A stretch of 35,297 bases of DNA from Verrucomicrobiia bacterium (GTDB lineage Bacteria; Verrucomicrobiota; Verrucomicrobiia; Limisphaerales; UBA11358): assembly GCA_030038175.1 (NCBI GenBank), contig JASHPN010000289.1:1-35297 (forward strand), in the 5' to 3' direction. The notes below the pieces were generated by a model that worked only from the letters and a program-made list of their open reading frames with translations, did not search any database and was not told the origin of the DNA. A program made the position numbers and the translations under genes. Shown one piece after another: positions 27,511 through 34,635 of this stretch (positions within the stretch are counted from its first letter, which is position 1; every line of letters starts with the position of its first letter).

Positions 27511-29130
27511 TTAATATTGCACTTTGGGTCCGGCTTTTTTGATGTCTATAGGGGCATCACCGGCATTTTCCACGAAATTCTTTTCGAACATGCCAGCCAA
27601 TTCCTGTGCTTTGCGGTCGTAAGCGGCCTTGTCCTTCCAGGTATTGCGCGGATTCAAAATTTCACCTGGCACCCCAGGGCATGATTGTGGCACAGCTATG
27701 CCAAAAATGGGATTAGGGGTAGTTGTCACGTTTTTAAGCGAACCGGAAAGAACGACTTTGACCATCGCCCGCGTGAATCCAAGTTTGATGCGTTGGCCCT
27801 GGCCATAGCCGCCGCCACTCCAGCCGGTGTTCACGAGCCAAACATCCACCTCATGCTTCGCAATTTTTTCGCCAAGTAATTTTGCATAAACCGTTGGCGG
27901 TAAAGCCATGAACGGCGCGCCGAAACAGGGGCTGAAGGTGGCCTGCGGTTCTTTAATTCCAGCTTCGGTGCCCGCGACTTTAGCGGTGTAGCCGGCGAGG
28001 AAATGATACATCGCTTGTTCGGGTGTTAAGCGTGCAACGGGCGGGAGCACTCCAAAAGCATCGCACGTCAACATGATAATGTGTCTGGGATGACCGGCCT
28101 TACCGGCGCGTGTCATGTTGGGGATGTGCGTGATGGGGTAAGCCGCGCGCGTATTTTCGGTGAGAGATGCGTCATCGAGATTGATATGGCGTGTGCCCAT
28201 ATCCATAGTAACGTTTTCCAGAATTGTGCCGAAGCGGCGTGTGGTTTCGTAAATCTCAGGTTCGCTTTCGTGAGAAAGCTTGATCACTTTGGCGTAGCAG
28301 CCGCCTTCAAAATTGAAAACGCCGTCGTCACTCCATCCATGTTCATCATCACCGATCAGCGTCCGTTCAGGGTCAGCGGAGAGAGTTGTCTTTCCGGTGC
28401 CAGACAGACCGAAGAAAATGGCCACGTCGTTTTCGTCTTTACCATAATTGGCAGAGCAGTGCATGGCCATCACGTTTCGCTGAGGCAGCAAATAATTCAT
28501 CACGGTGAAAATGGACTTTTTGATTTCACCGGCGTAGCCGGTGCCTCCGATGAGGATGAGTTTCTTTCCGAAGTGCAGCAGCACGAAGGCTTCCGAATGG
28601 GTTCCGTCAATTTCCGGGTCCGCGTGGAAACCAGGCGCGTGCAACACCGTATATTCCGGGACGTGTTTCGCCAGCTTTTCCGGGTTTAGTTCGCGGATGA
28701 ACATGGTTCGCGCAAACAGGGCGGCGCTGGCGCGCTCGCTAATTACGCGAATGGGGACGCGATATTTTTCATCAGCACCCGCGTAGCAATTTTCAACAAA
28801 AATATCTTTGCCCTGAAGATAGGCACACAGGCGATATTTGAGCGCATCAAATTTTTCCGCGGGCAATGGCCGGTTGATCTTGCCCCACCAAATTTTATTC
28901 TCGCTCGACGGTTCGCGGACGAGGAATTTGTCCTTCGGAAGGCGGCCGGTGTATTGGCCGGTGCGAATCACAATCGGTCCAAGATGGCTTAACGAACCTT
29001 CGTAACGGCGAATGGATTCCTCATAAAGCGCCGGCGTTGACAGGTTCCAATAGACATGGCCGAGGTTATCGAGTCCTAAATGTTTTAGATCGTCCTCGTT
29101 GACGGTGGTTTCAGATGCAATTTCTTTCAT
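27511..29130 (-). CDS. pckA: Phosphoenolpyruvate carboxykinase (ATP)
   Basis: 539-aa enzyme interconverting oxaloacetate + ATP with PEP + CO2 + ADP. The nucleotide-binding kinase-1a motif GLSGTGKTTL is at residues 241-250, and kinase-2 follows at LIGDDEHGWSDDG. The PEPCK-specific stretch AGEIKKSIF (200-208) and substrate Arg in RTGQYTGRLPKDKF (near 56-69) are present. Length and motifs match the ATP-type, not the GTP-type. It lies on the - strand, opposite to most of the window. Directly upstream of it (29131-29470) is a decayed phosphofructokinase gene on the same strand. With ppdK in the window the cell has two routes around PEP. Confidence 0.97.
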   Translation of the reverse strand: MKEIASETTVNEDDLKHLGLDNLGHVYWNLSTPALYEESIRRYEGSLSHLGPIVIRTGQYTGRLPKDKFLVREPSSENKIWWGKINRPLPAEKFDALKYRLCAYLQGKDIFVENCYAGADEKYRVPIRVISERASAALFARTMFIRELNPEKLAKHVPEYTVLHAPGFHADPEIDGTHSEAFVLLHFGKKLILIGGTGYAGEIKKSIFTVMNYLLPQRNVMAMHCSANYGKDENDVAIFFGLSGTGKTTLSADPERTLIGDDEHGWSDDGVFNFEGGCYAKVIKLSHESEPEIYETTRRFGTILENVTMDMGTRHINLDDASLTENTRAAYPITHIPNMTRAGKAGHPRHIIMLTCDAFGVLPPVARLTPEQAMYHFLAGYTAKVAGTEAGIKEPQATFSPCFGAPFMALPPTVYAKLLGEKIAKHEVDVWLVNTGWSGGGYGQGQRIKLGFTRAMVKVVLSGSLKNVTTTPNPIFGIAVPQSCPGVPGEILNPRNTWKDKAAYDRKAQELAGMFEKNFVENAGDAPIDIKKAGPKVQY

Positions 29131-29204
29131 AGATCAATTTTGTTGTTGTTTCGATATTTAATCGTCTTGTTCTTTTTACAACGATCATCGGTTCGATGCT
29201 TCAC

Positions 29205-29470
29205 ATGTATTGCCCATTGCTAGCCGTTTCTTGCTCAGACCAGGACAATAATGAGTTATCCGGCACCTCCGATGATTCCCGGACTGACTTTTTGAGACAG
29301 AGCAGGAATTTAGTTGTTGAAACTGCTCGCGCAGAATGCCTTCGTAACCTGATACGATTTCCAAAGTTATTCAGCCGAGGGCGAGTAACCGCACGAATGG
29401 CGGTGTTCATACGTGGGGCGTAGCCGCCACTGCTCATCACGCCTACAACTTTTACAGAGGTCATTTTCAT
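29205..29470 (-). pseudogene. pfkA: Remnant of a 6-phosphofructokinase gene (N-terminal part)
   Basis: On the - strand from the ATG at 29470 the first 30 codons read VGVMSSGGYAPRMNTAIRAV, a clear match to the PFK start ([20 protein letters not shown] in E. coli). The catalytic-site D and G are changed to Y and R. After a frame change the DNA reads LEIVSGYEGILREQFQQLNS followed by CSVS, matching the PFK segment with GY-x-GL and the SVS turn. After another change it reads GIIGGAG, with in-frame stops, matching the next (RGGT) segment. The homology fades near 29205, about 85 codons in. At least two frameshifts and stops make it non-functional, and the rest of the gene is gone. It is ORF-like only by chance (29201-29470). 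Confidence 0.72.
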
Positions 29471-29637
29471 CGAAACAAAATTACCGGAACGTTGCCGACG
29501 AGGCGGTTAAAAGTCTAAAGATTCAAGCTGCTTTGCAAAAAAAGATGCGAGTCCGGCAAAAAGCGGAGAGCGCGGCGGGGCGTATTCGAGCATTGTGGGA
29601 ATGTGAAAAATAAATTGAATAGCAGGAGACAATCATT
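29471..29637. other. Intergenic region before the small membrane protein/UspA operon
   Basis: A purine-rich stretch, with a + strand frame ending at 29613 that reads Lys/Arg/Ala-rich (QKKMRVRQKAESAAGRIRAL). It has no clear start or family, and I do not call it a gene. CAGGAGAC at 29622-29629 is the ribosome-binding site for 29638. Confidence 0.4.
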
Positions 29638-29934
29638 ATGACCGCTTTATCCAAAGTTCTTTTGACGGTGGCGGTGACCGGACTGACGGGAGGAACCGTT
29701 ATTGATTGTTATAGTGCCAATGCCAACCCTGGCCTGACGGCGGTGCTGCCGCTAGGAGCCATTGCGTTTGGAATGTTTCTCATCGTGTTCATGCTTGAAA
29801 AAGAAATGGCAAAGTATGACGAGGAACAGATGGAAAAAATGCAGCGGCTCCAATGCAGCACCATCCCGCCTTTTAGACAGCAAGAGCCTTCTCCACATGC
29901 CGTTGTTACCCAACTCAAGGAAAAAACGTTATGA
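29638..29934 (+). CDS. Small membrane protein upstream of UspA
   Basis: 98-aa protein with a good ribosome-binding site (AGGAG, about 10 nt upstream). It has two hydrophobic stretches (about residues 5-22 and 32-52, the latter LTAVLPLGAIAFGMFLIVFM) and a charged, coiled-coil-prone segment (EKEMAKYDEEQMEKMQRL) at the membrane edge. I do not recognise a family. Its stop overlaps the uspA start as ATGA, so the two are translationally coupled. A membrane partner or anchor of the stress protein is a reasonable guess but unproven. Confidence 0.65.
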   Translation: MTALSKVLLTVAVTGLTGGTVIDCYSANANPGLTAVLPLGAIAFGMFLIVFMLEKEMAKYDEEQMEKMQRLQCSTIPPFRQQEPSPHAVVTQLKEKTL

Positions 29935-30440
29935 AAAACATTTTAGTGCCGATTGATTTTTCAGATGGCTCCAGAAAAGCGCTGCAATACGCGGTGCATT
30001 TCGCAAAGCAGTTCAGTGCGCGCATTACTTTGGTGCATGTCCTGACGCACGGTACTGCGGCGGACGATCCGTTCGATTCCGAATACTTCAATGTGCTGGC
30101 GAAGGGCGGGGCACTGGCCGAGACGGCGCGAAAATTGAAGGCGTGGGCAGAGGAATTTGTGGCCGGCGAAGTCCAGATCCAAATTCATATATCCCAAGGC
30201 TCGGAAGCGATTGAAATCGTAAACATGGCCAAAAAAACGATGGCCGGTCTCATGGTCATTTCCACACATGGACGCACGGGGCGTGCTCACGCCCTGGCGG
30301 GCAGCCTCGCAGAAAGCCTCGTGCATTTGGCGCCATGTCCCGTGCTCGTCGTGCGCGAACATGAACGGGATTTTATCGAAACTGACGCCGTAAAAAACCA
30401 AACTAAAGGGGCGCATAATTTTATTGGCATGGCTATATGA
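29931..30440 (+). CDS. Universal stress protein (UspA family)
   Basis: 169-aa cytoplasmic nucleotide-binding protein. The N terminus ILVPIDFSDGSRKALQYAV and the ATP-binding loop STHGRTGRAHALAGS-LAES (G-x2-G-x-GS pattern) followed by PCPVLVVREHE are typical of the UspA family. About 20 residues extend beyond the domain at the C terminus. ATGA overlaps at both ends tie it to the small membrane protein before it and the radical SAM gene after it. Usp proteins often respond to starvation or redox stress; the signal here is unknown. Confidence 0.9.
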   Translation: MKNILVPIDFSDGSRKALQYAVHFAKQFSARITLVHVLTHGTAADDPFDSEYFNVLAKGGALAETARKLKAWAEEFVAGEVQIQIHISQGSEAIEIVNMAKKTMAGLMVISTHGRTGRAHALAGSLAESLVHLAPCPVLVVREHERDFIETDAVKNQTKGAHNFIGMAI

Positions 30441-31333
30441 GTGTTCAATTGGCATCCCCGCCTATGCATAAGCCCTTTCGTTCCCACGACCGTTACGGCT
30501 CCGTTTTTAATTATCCGCGCGAGTTTCTAGGCAACCGCTTTGTCTATGCTGTGGTATCTTCGCGTGCCGGGGGTTTATCCATCGGTGTCAACATGAACCC
30601 GGACAAACAATGCAACTTTAACTGCCAATATTGCGAAGTGGACCGGCTTTCCGAGCCCCGTGAAAAGTTTTTGGACGTGGATGCGATGGCGGGTGAATTG
30701 CGGCGGACACTCCTGCTCGCTGATTCGGGTGAACTGAAAAATTTTCCGCGTTATCAGCATGCGCCCTCCGATTTACTCCAATTGCGCCACGTGGCCTTGA
30801 GCGGTGACGGGGAACCGACACTGTGCCCGAATTTTCTGGACGCCGTTCGCGCGGTTGCCCACGTTCGCGCAACAGGGAAGCTCCCCTTCTTCAAAATCGT
30901 GCTGATTACGAATGCCAGCGGCCTGGACCTGCGTGATGTGCAGGACGGTTTAAAATTATTCACTCCACACGATGAGATCTGGGCCAAACTGGATGCCGGA
31001 ACGCAGGCCTACATGGATTGTGTGAATCATTCAGACTGTCCGCTTGAAAAAATTGTGGGCAACATCCTCTTCGTCGCACGCCAGCGCCCGGTGGTCATTC
31101 AAAGCCTTTTTACCTTGATCAACGACCAGGAGCCATCCGAGCAGGAAATTGAGCAATACGTGCAACGGCTGCGCGATTTGAATGCGGGTGGCGCGCAAAT
31201 ATCATTGGTCCAAATTTATTCAGCAGCCCGGCCGATGGCGCATCCCGGCAGCGGTCATTTGCCGCTTAAAACACTGGCGAATATTGCGCGCCGTGTCCGG
31301 GAGGTTGGCGGACTGCCTGCTGCAATTTTCTGA
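30437..31333 (+). CDS. Radical SAM protein (COG0731-like)
   Basis: 298-aa radical SAM enzyme. The 4Fe-4S/SAM motif C-x3-C-x2-C is at Cys59, Cys63 and Cys66 (KQCNFNCQYCEVDRL). The SAM-binding glycine region VALSGDGEPTLCPNFLDAV and the beta-strand IVLITNASGLDL follow. These match the COG0731 group (wyosine-synthesis-like Fe-S oxidoreductases), but the substrate is unknown. It is coupled to uspA by an ATGA overlap. No clear C-terminal extra cluster is seen. Confidence 0.85.
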   Translation: MSVQLASPPMHKPFRSHDRYGSVFNYPREFLGNRFVYAVVSSRAGGLSIGVNMNPDKQCNFNCQYCEVDRLSEPREKFLDVDAMAGELRRTLLLADSGELKNFPRYQHAPSDLLQLRHVALSGDGEPTLCPNFLDAVRAVAHVRATGKLPFFKIVLITNASGLDLRDVQDGLKLFTPHDEIWAKLDAGTQAYMDCVNHSDCPLEKIVGNILFVARQRPVVIQSLFTLINDQEPSEQEIEQYVQRLRDLNAGGAQISLVQIYSAARPMAHPGSGHLPLKTLANIARRVREVGGLPAAIF

Positions 31334-31438
31334 CCAATGGGGTCGCGAACGGCCTTGCGGAATTTCCGCGCAAAATCTGTCTAACAATGAACAACACGCG
31401 GTGAGCGGATTTCGTTGAAAATGGAGATATTGCGGCAA

Positions 31439-31458
31439 GTGAAACACAAAAGTTTCAC
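31439..31458 (+). promoter_or_regulatory. 7-bp inverted repeat before the cNMP-fold gene
   Basis: GTGAAAC (31439-31445) and GTTTCAC (31452-31458) separated by ACAAAA, ending 11 nt before the ATG at 31470. It could be an operator or an RNA hairpin affecting translation start. The sequence does not fit the CRP or FNR consensus. Confidence 0.4.
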
Positions 31459-31469
31459 GAAACGAAAGA

Positions 31470-31949
31470 ATGCCTATGCAAGTCGAAATTAGAACTTTAG
31501 AGGCGCAACCTTTTTTCAAAGGAATGTCTCCGGGGCTGATAAAGATGCTTGCCGAAGACGCGATGACGGTGGAATTCAGGGCAGGAGAGTTAATTTTCAA
31601 CGAAGGCGGCTTGGCGAACCGCTTTTACCTGCTGTTGAGTGGCAAAGTAGAATTGGAATCACCGACCGATTCTGAACACGAACCTGTCGTCATAGAAACC
31701 ATTGGTGAAGGCAACGCGCTTGGCTGGTCGTGGTTATTTCCACCATATTATTGGCATTTTGACGCACGTGCCGTCACCCCCATCAAAGCTATCTTTTTCT
31801 ACGGCACGCGTCTTCGCGAGAAATGCGAAACTGATAACGAGCTCGGTTACGAATTGATGAAACGGGTCAGCGGTATTGTCGTCAAGCGTTTGCAGGCGAC
31901 GCGTCGGCGTTTGGCTGAGCGAAACAGCGAATTGATGACGCCGGTTTAA
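31470..31949 (+). CDS. Cyclic nucleotide-binding-fold (CRP-like sensor) protein without DNA-binding domain
   Basis: 159-aa protein made almost wholly of a cNMP-binding beta-roll: FFKGMSPGLIKMLAEDAM, then FRAGELIFNEGGLANRFYLL, LSGKVELES and GEGNALGWSWLF. The usual phosphate-binding cassette (GE-x-A-L, R-A-A/S) is only partly kept (GEGNALG, then DARAVTPIKAIF), so true cNMP binding is uncertain. The C-terminal helix (MKRVSGIVVKRLQATRRRLA) resembles the dimer helix of CRP proteins, but the HTH domain that would follow in CRP/FNR is absent. An alternate ATG lies six nt inside. Confidence 0.82.
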   Translation: MPMQVEIRTLEAQPFFKGMSPGLIKMLAEDAMTVEFRAGELIFNEGGLANRFYLLLSGKVELESPTDSEHEPVVIETIGEGNALGWSWLFPPYYWHFDARAVTPIKAIFFYGTRLREKCETDNELGYELMKRVSGIVVKRLQATRRRLAERNSELMTPV

Positions 31950-32029
31950 GCCACTGGTTCACAATATTTTAATTCAGCATCTTCTGCTTCGCCGGAATTT
32001 CTCTTGAGCGTTGCGGTATCGCAAGGCCA

Positions 32030-32054
32030 TAGGGGAAATCCCCTAGTTCCCCTA
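32030..32054 (+). promoter_or_regulatory. CCCCTA repeat cluster upstream of the PocR-AraC gene
   Basis: TAGGGG (32030-32035), AAAT, CCCCTA (32040-32045), GTT, CCCCTA (32049-32054). One inverted and one direct hexamer copy, with centres about 10 and 9 bp apart, i.e. roughly one helix turn. This looks like an operator for a dimeric or repeated binding protein. Which regulator binds is unknown. Confidence 0.45.
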
Positions 32055-32126
32055 ATTGTTTCCCATTAAATACGATCGGGGATGCTCCCAATTGTTGGTT
32101 TCGCGGGCTTCACGTATTTTGCTCTC

Positions 32127-32149
32127 ACCAAAACAAATTTAGTTTTGGT
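32127..32149 (+). promoter_or_regulatory. 8-bp inverted repeat in the leader of the PocR-AraC gene
   Basis: ACCAAAAC (32127-32134) and GTTTTGGT (32142-32149) separated by 7 nt, 19 nt before the ATG at 32169. It could be an autoregulatory operator or a leader hairpin. Confidence 0.4.
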
Positions 32150-32168
32150 TTAAAGAAAGAAGAAAATT

Positions 32169-33044
32169 ATGAGCAAACAGTTAATTGAAGCCCTGACTAG
32201 TTCGAAAATCTACCAGGATTACGAACGCGCCTTTAGCGAAGCCACAGGACTGCCCGTCGCCTTGCGTTCAGTAGATTCCTGGCAACTGCCGCACCATAAC
32301 AAACGGTTTGAGAACCCATTCTGCGCCATGCTCGCTCAAAGGAGCCGCGCTTGCGCGGCCTGCCTCCAGGTGCAGCAGCAGCTATCCGAAACCGCCTCAA
32401 ACGAACCGCAAACCGTCACCTGCCCCGCCGGCCTGTGTGACATCGCCATTCCCGTGCGGACGGGCGATCAATTGATTGGCTTTCTCACGACCGGGCAGAT
32501 TTTTTGCAAAAAACCGACCGAAACGCAATTTAACCGCACCCTTAAATTGCTCGCCGATTGGGGTGTGCAGTTGAATGAAGAAGAACTGCACGAAGCGTAT
32601 TTCGACACAAAAATTCTGTCATCGCGGCAGCATGAATCGGTCGTCAAACTCCTGTCTATTTTCGCCGAGCACCTTTCCATGGTGAGCAATCGCATTGTCC
32701 TGCAGGAACAGAATGCGGAGCCGCCGGTCATCACGCGCGCTAAACAGTTTATTAACGATCATCAAACGGAGGAACTTTCGCTGGATCAAGTCGCCAAATC
32801 CGTCCATACCAGTAAATTTTACTTTTGCAAAATGTTCAGGAAGGTCACTGGCATCAACTTCACTGATTACCTTTCACGCGTGCGCACCGAACGCGCTAAG
32901 AATCTACTTCTCAACCCCAACTTGCGAGTGAGTGAAATTGCTTACGAAGTAGGCTTTCAGTCGCTGACGCATTTTAACCGCGTGTTTAAACGCATTCTTG
33001 GGCAGTCGCCAACGGATTATCGGGGGCAATTATCGCGGGCATGA
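32169..33044 (+). CDS. PocR ligand-binding domain + AraC-family transcriptional regulator
   Basis: 291-aa regulator. Residues 1 to about 165 form a PocR-type sensory domain with cysteines in the usual places (FCAMLAQRSRACAACLQVQQ and CPAGLCDIAIPV, GFLTTGQIF). In related proteins this domain senses small ligands or redox state. A short linker leads to an AraC HTH domain (about 190-288) with LSLDQVAKSVHTSKFYFCKM and VSEIAYEVGFQSLTHFNRVF as the two helix-turn-helix units. Its target genes are unknown. The weak purine-rich ribosome-binding site AAGAAAGAAG precedes the ATG. Confidence 0.9.
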   Translation: MSKQLIEALTSSKIYQDYERAFSEATGLPVALRSVDSWQLPHHNKRFENPFCAMLAQRSRACAACLQVQQQLSETASNEPQTVTCPAGLCDIAIPVRTGDQLIGFLTTGQIFCKKPTETQFNRTLKLLADWGVQLNEEELHEAYFDTKILSSRQHESVVKLLSIFAEHLSMVSNRIVLQEQNAEPPVITRAKQFINDHQTEELSLDQVAKSVHTSKFYFCKMFRKVTGINFTDYLSRVRTERAKNLLLNPNLRVSEIAYEVGFQSLTHFNRVFKRILGQSPTDYRGQLSRA

Positions 33045-33049
33045 TATTT

Positions 33050-33113
33050 AGGAACGGGCTGCCCGGCCGCTAATGTGATAGACTCCCCCCAAACAGGCCA
33101 TAAGCCCGTTCCT
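33050..33113 (+). terminator. Long hairpin between regulator and histidine kinase genes
   Basis: AGGAACGGGCT (33050-33060) pairs perfectly with AGCCCGTTCCT (33103-33113). An inner GGCC (33065-33068) can pair with GGCC (33096-33099). CTTTGTTT follows. This fits a terminator after the PocR-AraC gene, although the T-tract is imperfect; an attenuator or the root of a short repeated sequence are alternatives. Confidence 0.45.
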
Positions 33114-33150
33114 CTTTGTTTCGGCGCTGGGACTTGTTATCATCGCCGCG

Positions 33151-34635
33151 ATGAACGACATCTCCCGTTTGACGCGCGCTGAACTGATTGAATTGGCCAG
33201 AGAGTTGCAGGAAAAGGCCATGCGCGACGCTACGCAACGAACTGAACATCGTAAGACCCGGTCCGCTTTGCGCGACAGCGCCGAGCGGCTCCGCGCCATT
33301 CTGGAAACGGCCGTGGAGGGCATCATCACCATTGACGAGCGGGGCATCATCGAATCCTTCAATCAAGCTGCGGAAAAAATTTTCGGCTACACGGCGAAAG
33401 AAACCATCGGGCATAATATTAAGATGCTCATGCCTGAACCTTTTCGGCATGAGCACGACAGCTACCTCGAAAATTATCATCGCACCGGCCATGCGAAAAT
33501 TATCGGCATCGGGCGCGAAGTTGTCGGTCGCCGCAAAGATGGCTCAGTTTTTCCCATGGATTTGTCCGTAAGCGAGGTGCGGCTGGCTGACGCCCGGATG
33601 TTCACGGGTTTTGTGCGGGACATTACTGAACGCAAGGAAGCGGAAAAATTTTTGTCTCATTACGCGGCACTGGTGGAATCCTCGGATGACGCGATTGTGG
33701 GTAAGACCCTCGAGGGTTACATTACTAGCTGGAACCGCGGAGCGGAAGTGGTCTTTGGTTATAAACGGGAGGAAATCATAGGCAAACATGTATCCGTTCT
33801 CATTCCCTCGGACCGCAGGGGGGAAGAACCAGAGATTTTGGAAAAAATCCGGCGCGGCGAATCGGTGGAGCATTACGAAACGGTGCGGCGGCGCAAGGAC
33901 GGTAGGATGATAGACATTTCGGTGACCGTTTCGCCCATTCGGGACATGGGGGGAAGAATTATCGGCGCGTCAAAGGTGGCGCGTGATATTACTGAACGCA
34001 AGCGGCTCGAAACGGAAATCACCGAAATCAGCAATCGCGAGCAGCAGCGCATCGGGCAGGATTTGCACGACGGTTTGTGCCAGGAATTGACCGGCATCGA
34101 ATTGATGTGCCAGGTTCTCGAAAAGAAGCTGGAGGCCAAGTCCAAGGCCGAGGCGAAGCAAGTCGAGGAGATTGCGGACCATATTCGAGAGGCTATCGGC
34201 CATACACGGAAGCTGGCGCGGGGGCTTTTCCCGGTGGAACTGGAAACCAACGGGTTTGTGTCCGCGCTGGATGAATTGGCCCAGCATGTGCAGAAGATAT
34301 TTCACGTGGAATGCCGATTTGAATGCGCCGTGCCAGTCTCTATCGGTGACAATGTTGCTGCGACGCATCTTTACCGCATTGCGCAGGAAGCCATTAATAA
34401 TGCCATCAAGCACGGCAAAGCCAAAAATATTAAAGTTTCCTTAAAACCCGCTGGGGATAAAATGTCGCTGTCTGTCACGGACGATGGCATCGGTTTTTCA
34501 AATGAATCCAGGAAAGGTTCAGGCATGGGGTTACATACGATGAAATACCGGGCAGGCGTGATTCGCGCCACACTGGAAGTACATTCCGCCGGCAACGGTG
34601 CGACAGTCACGTGCGTATTCAGTAAAAATTTATGA
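33151..34635 (+). CDS. PAS-PAS sensor histidine kinase (NarL-type, FixL-like first PAS)
   Basis: 494-aa cytoplasmic kinase with no membrane segment. The first PAS domain (about residues 45-160) closely resembles the haem PAS of FixL: MPEPFRHEHDSYL places His102 at the site of the haem-ligand His200 of Bradyrhizobium FixL, and KIIGIGREVVG places Arg122 at the distal Arg220. The second PAS is about 170-285 (SWNRGAEVVFGYKREEIIGK). A HisKA_3 dimerisation domain follows with phospho-His306 in QDLHDGLCQELTGIEL. The HATPase has EAINNAIKHGKA and TDDGIGFS. Its stop overlaps the response regulator as ATGA, so the two are partners. Oxygen sensing is an inference from the PAS residues. Confidence 0.92.
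   Translation: MNDISRLTRAELIELARELQEKAMRDATQRTEHRKTRSALRDSAERLRAILETAVEGIITIDERGIIESFNQAAEKIFGYTAKETIGHNIKMLMPEPFRHEHDSYLENYHRTGHAKIIGIGREVVGRRKDGSVFPMDLSVSEVRLADARMFTGFVRDITERKEAEKFLSHYAALVESSDDAIVGKTLEGYITSWNRGAEVVFGYKREEIIGKHVSVLIPSDRRGEEPEILEKIRRGESVEHYETVRRRKDGRMIDISVTVSPIRDMGGRIIGASKVARDITERKRLETEITEISNREQQRIGQDLHDGLCQELTGIELMCQVLEKKLEAKSKAEAKQVEEIADHIREAIGHTRKLARGLFPVELETNGFVSALDELAQHVQKIFHVECRFECAVPVSIGDNVAATHLYRIAQEAINNAIKHGKAKNIKVSLKPAGDKMSLSVTDDGIGFSNESRKGSGMGLHTMKYRAGVIRATLEVHSAGNGATVTCVFSKNL

Noticed and set aside
29413-29613. 66-aa + strand ORF between the phosphofructokinase relic and the UspA operon
   Set aside because: Its start lies over the relic on the other strand, no family is seen, and only the basic C-terminal half looks protein-like.
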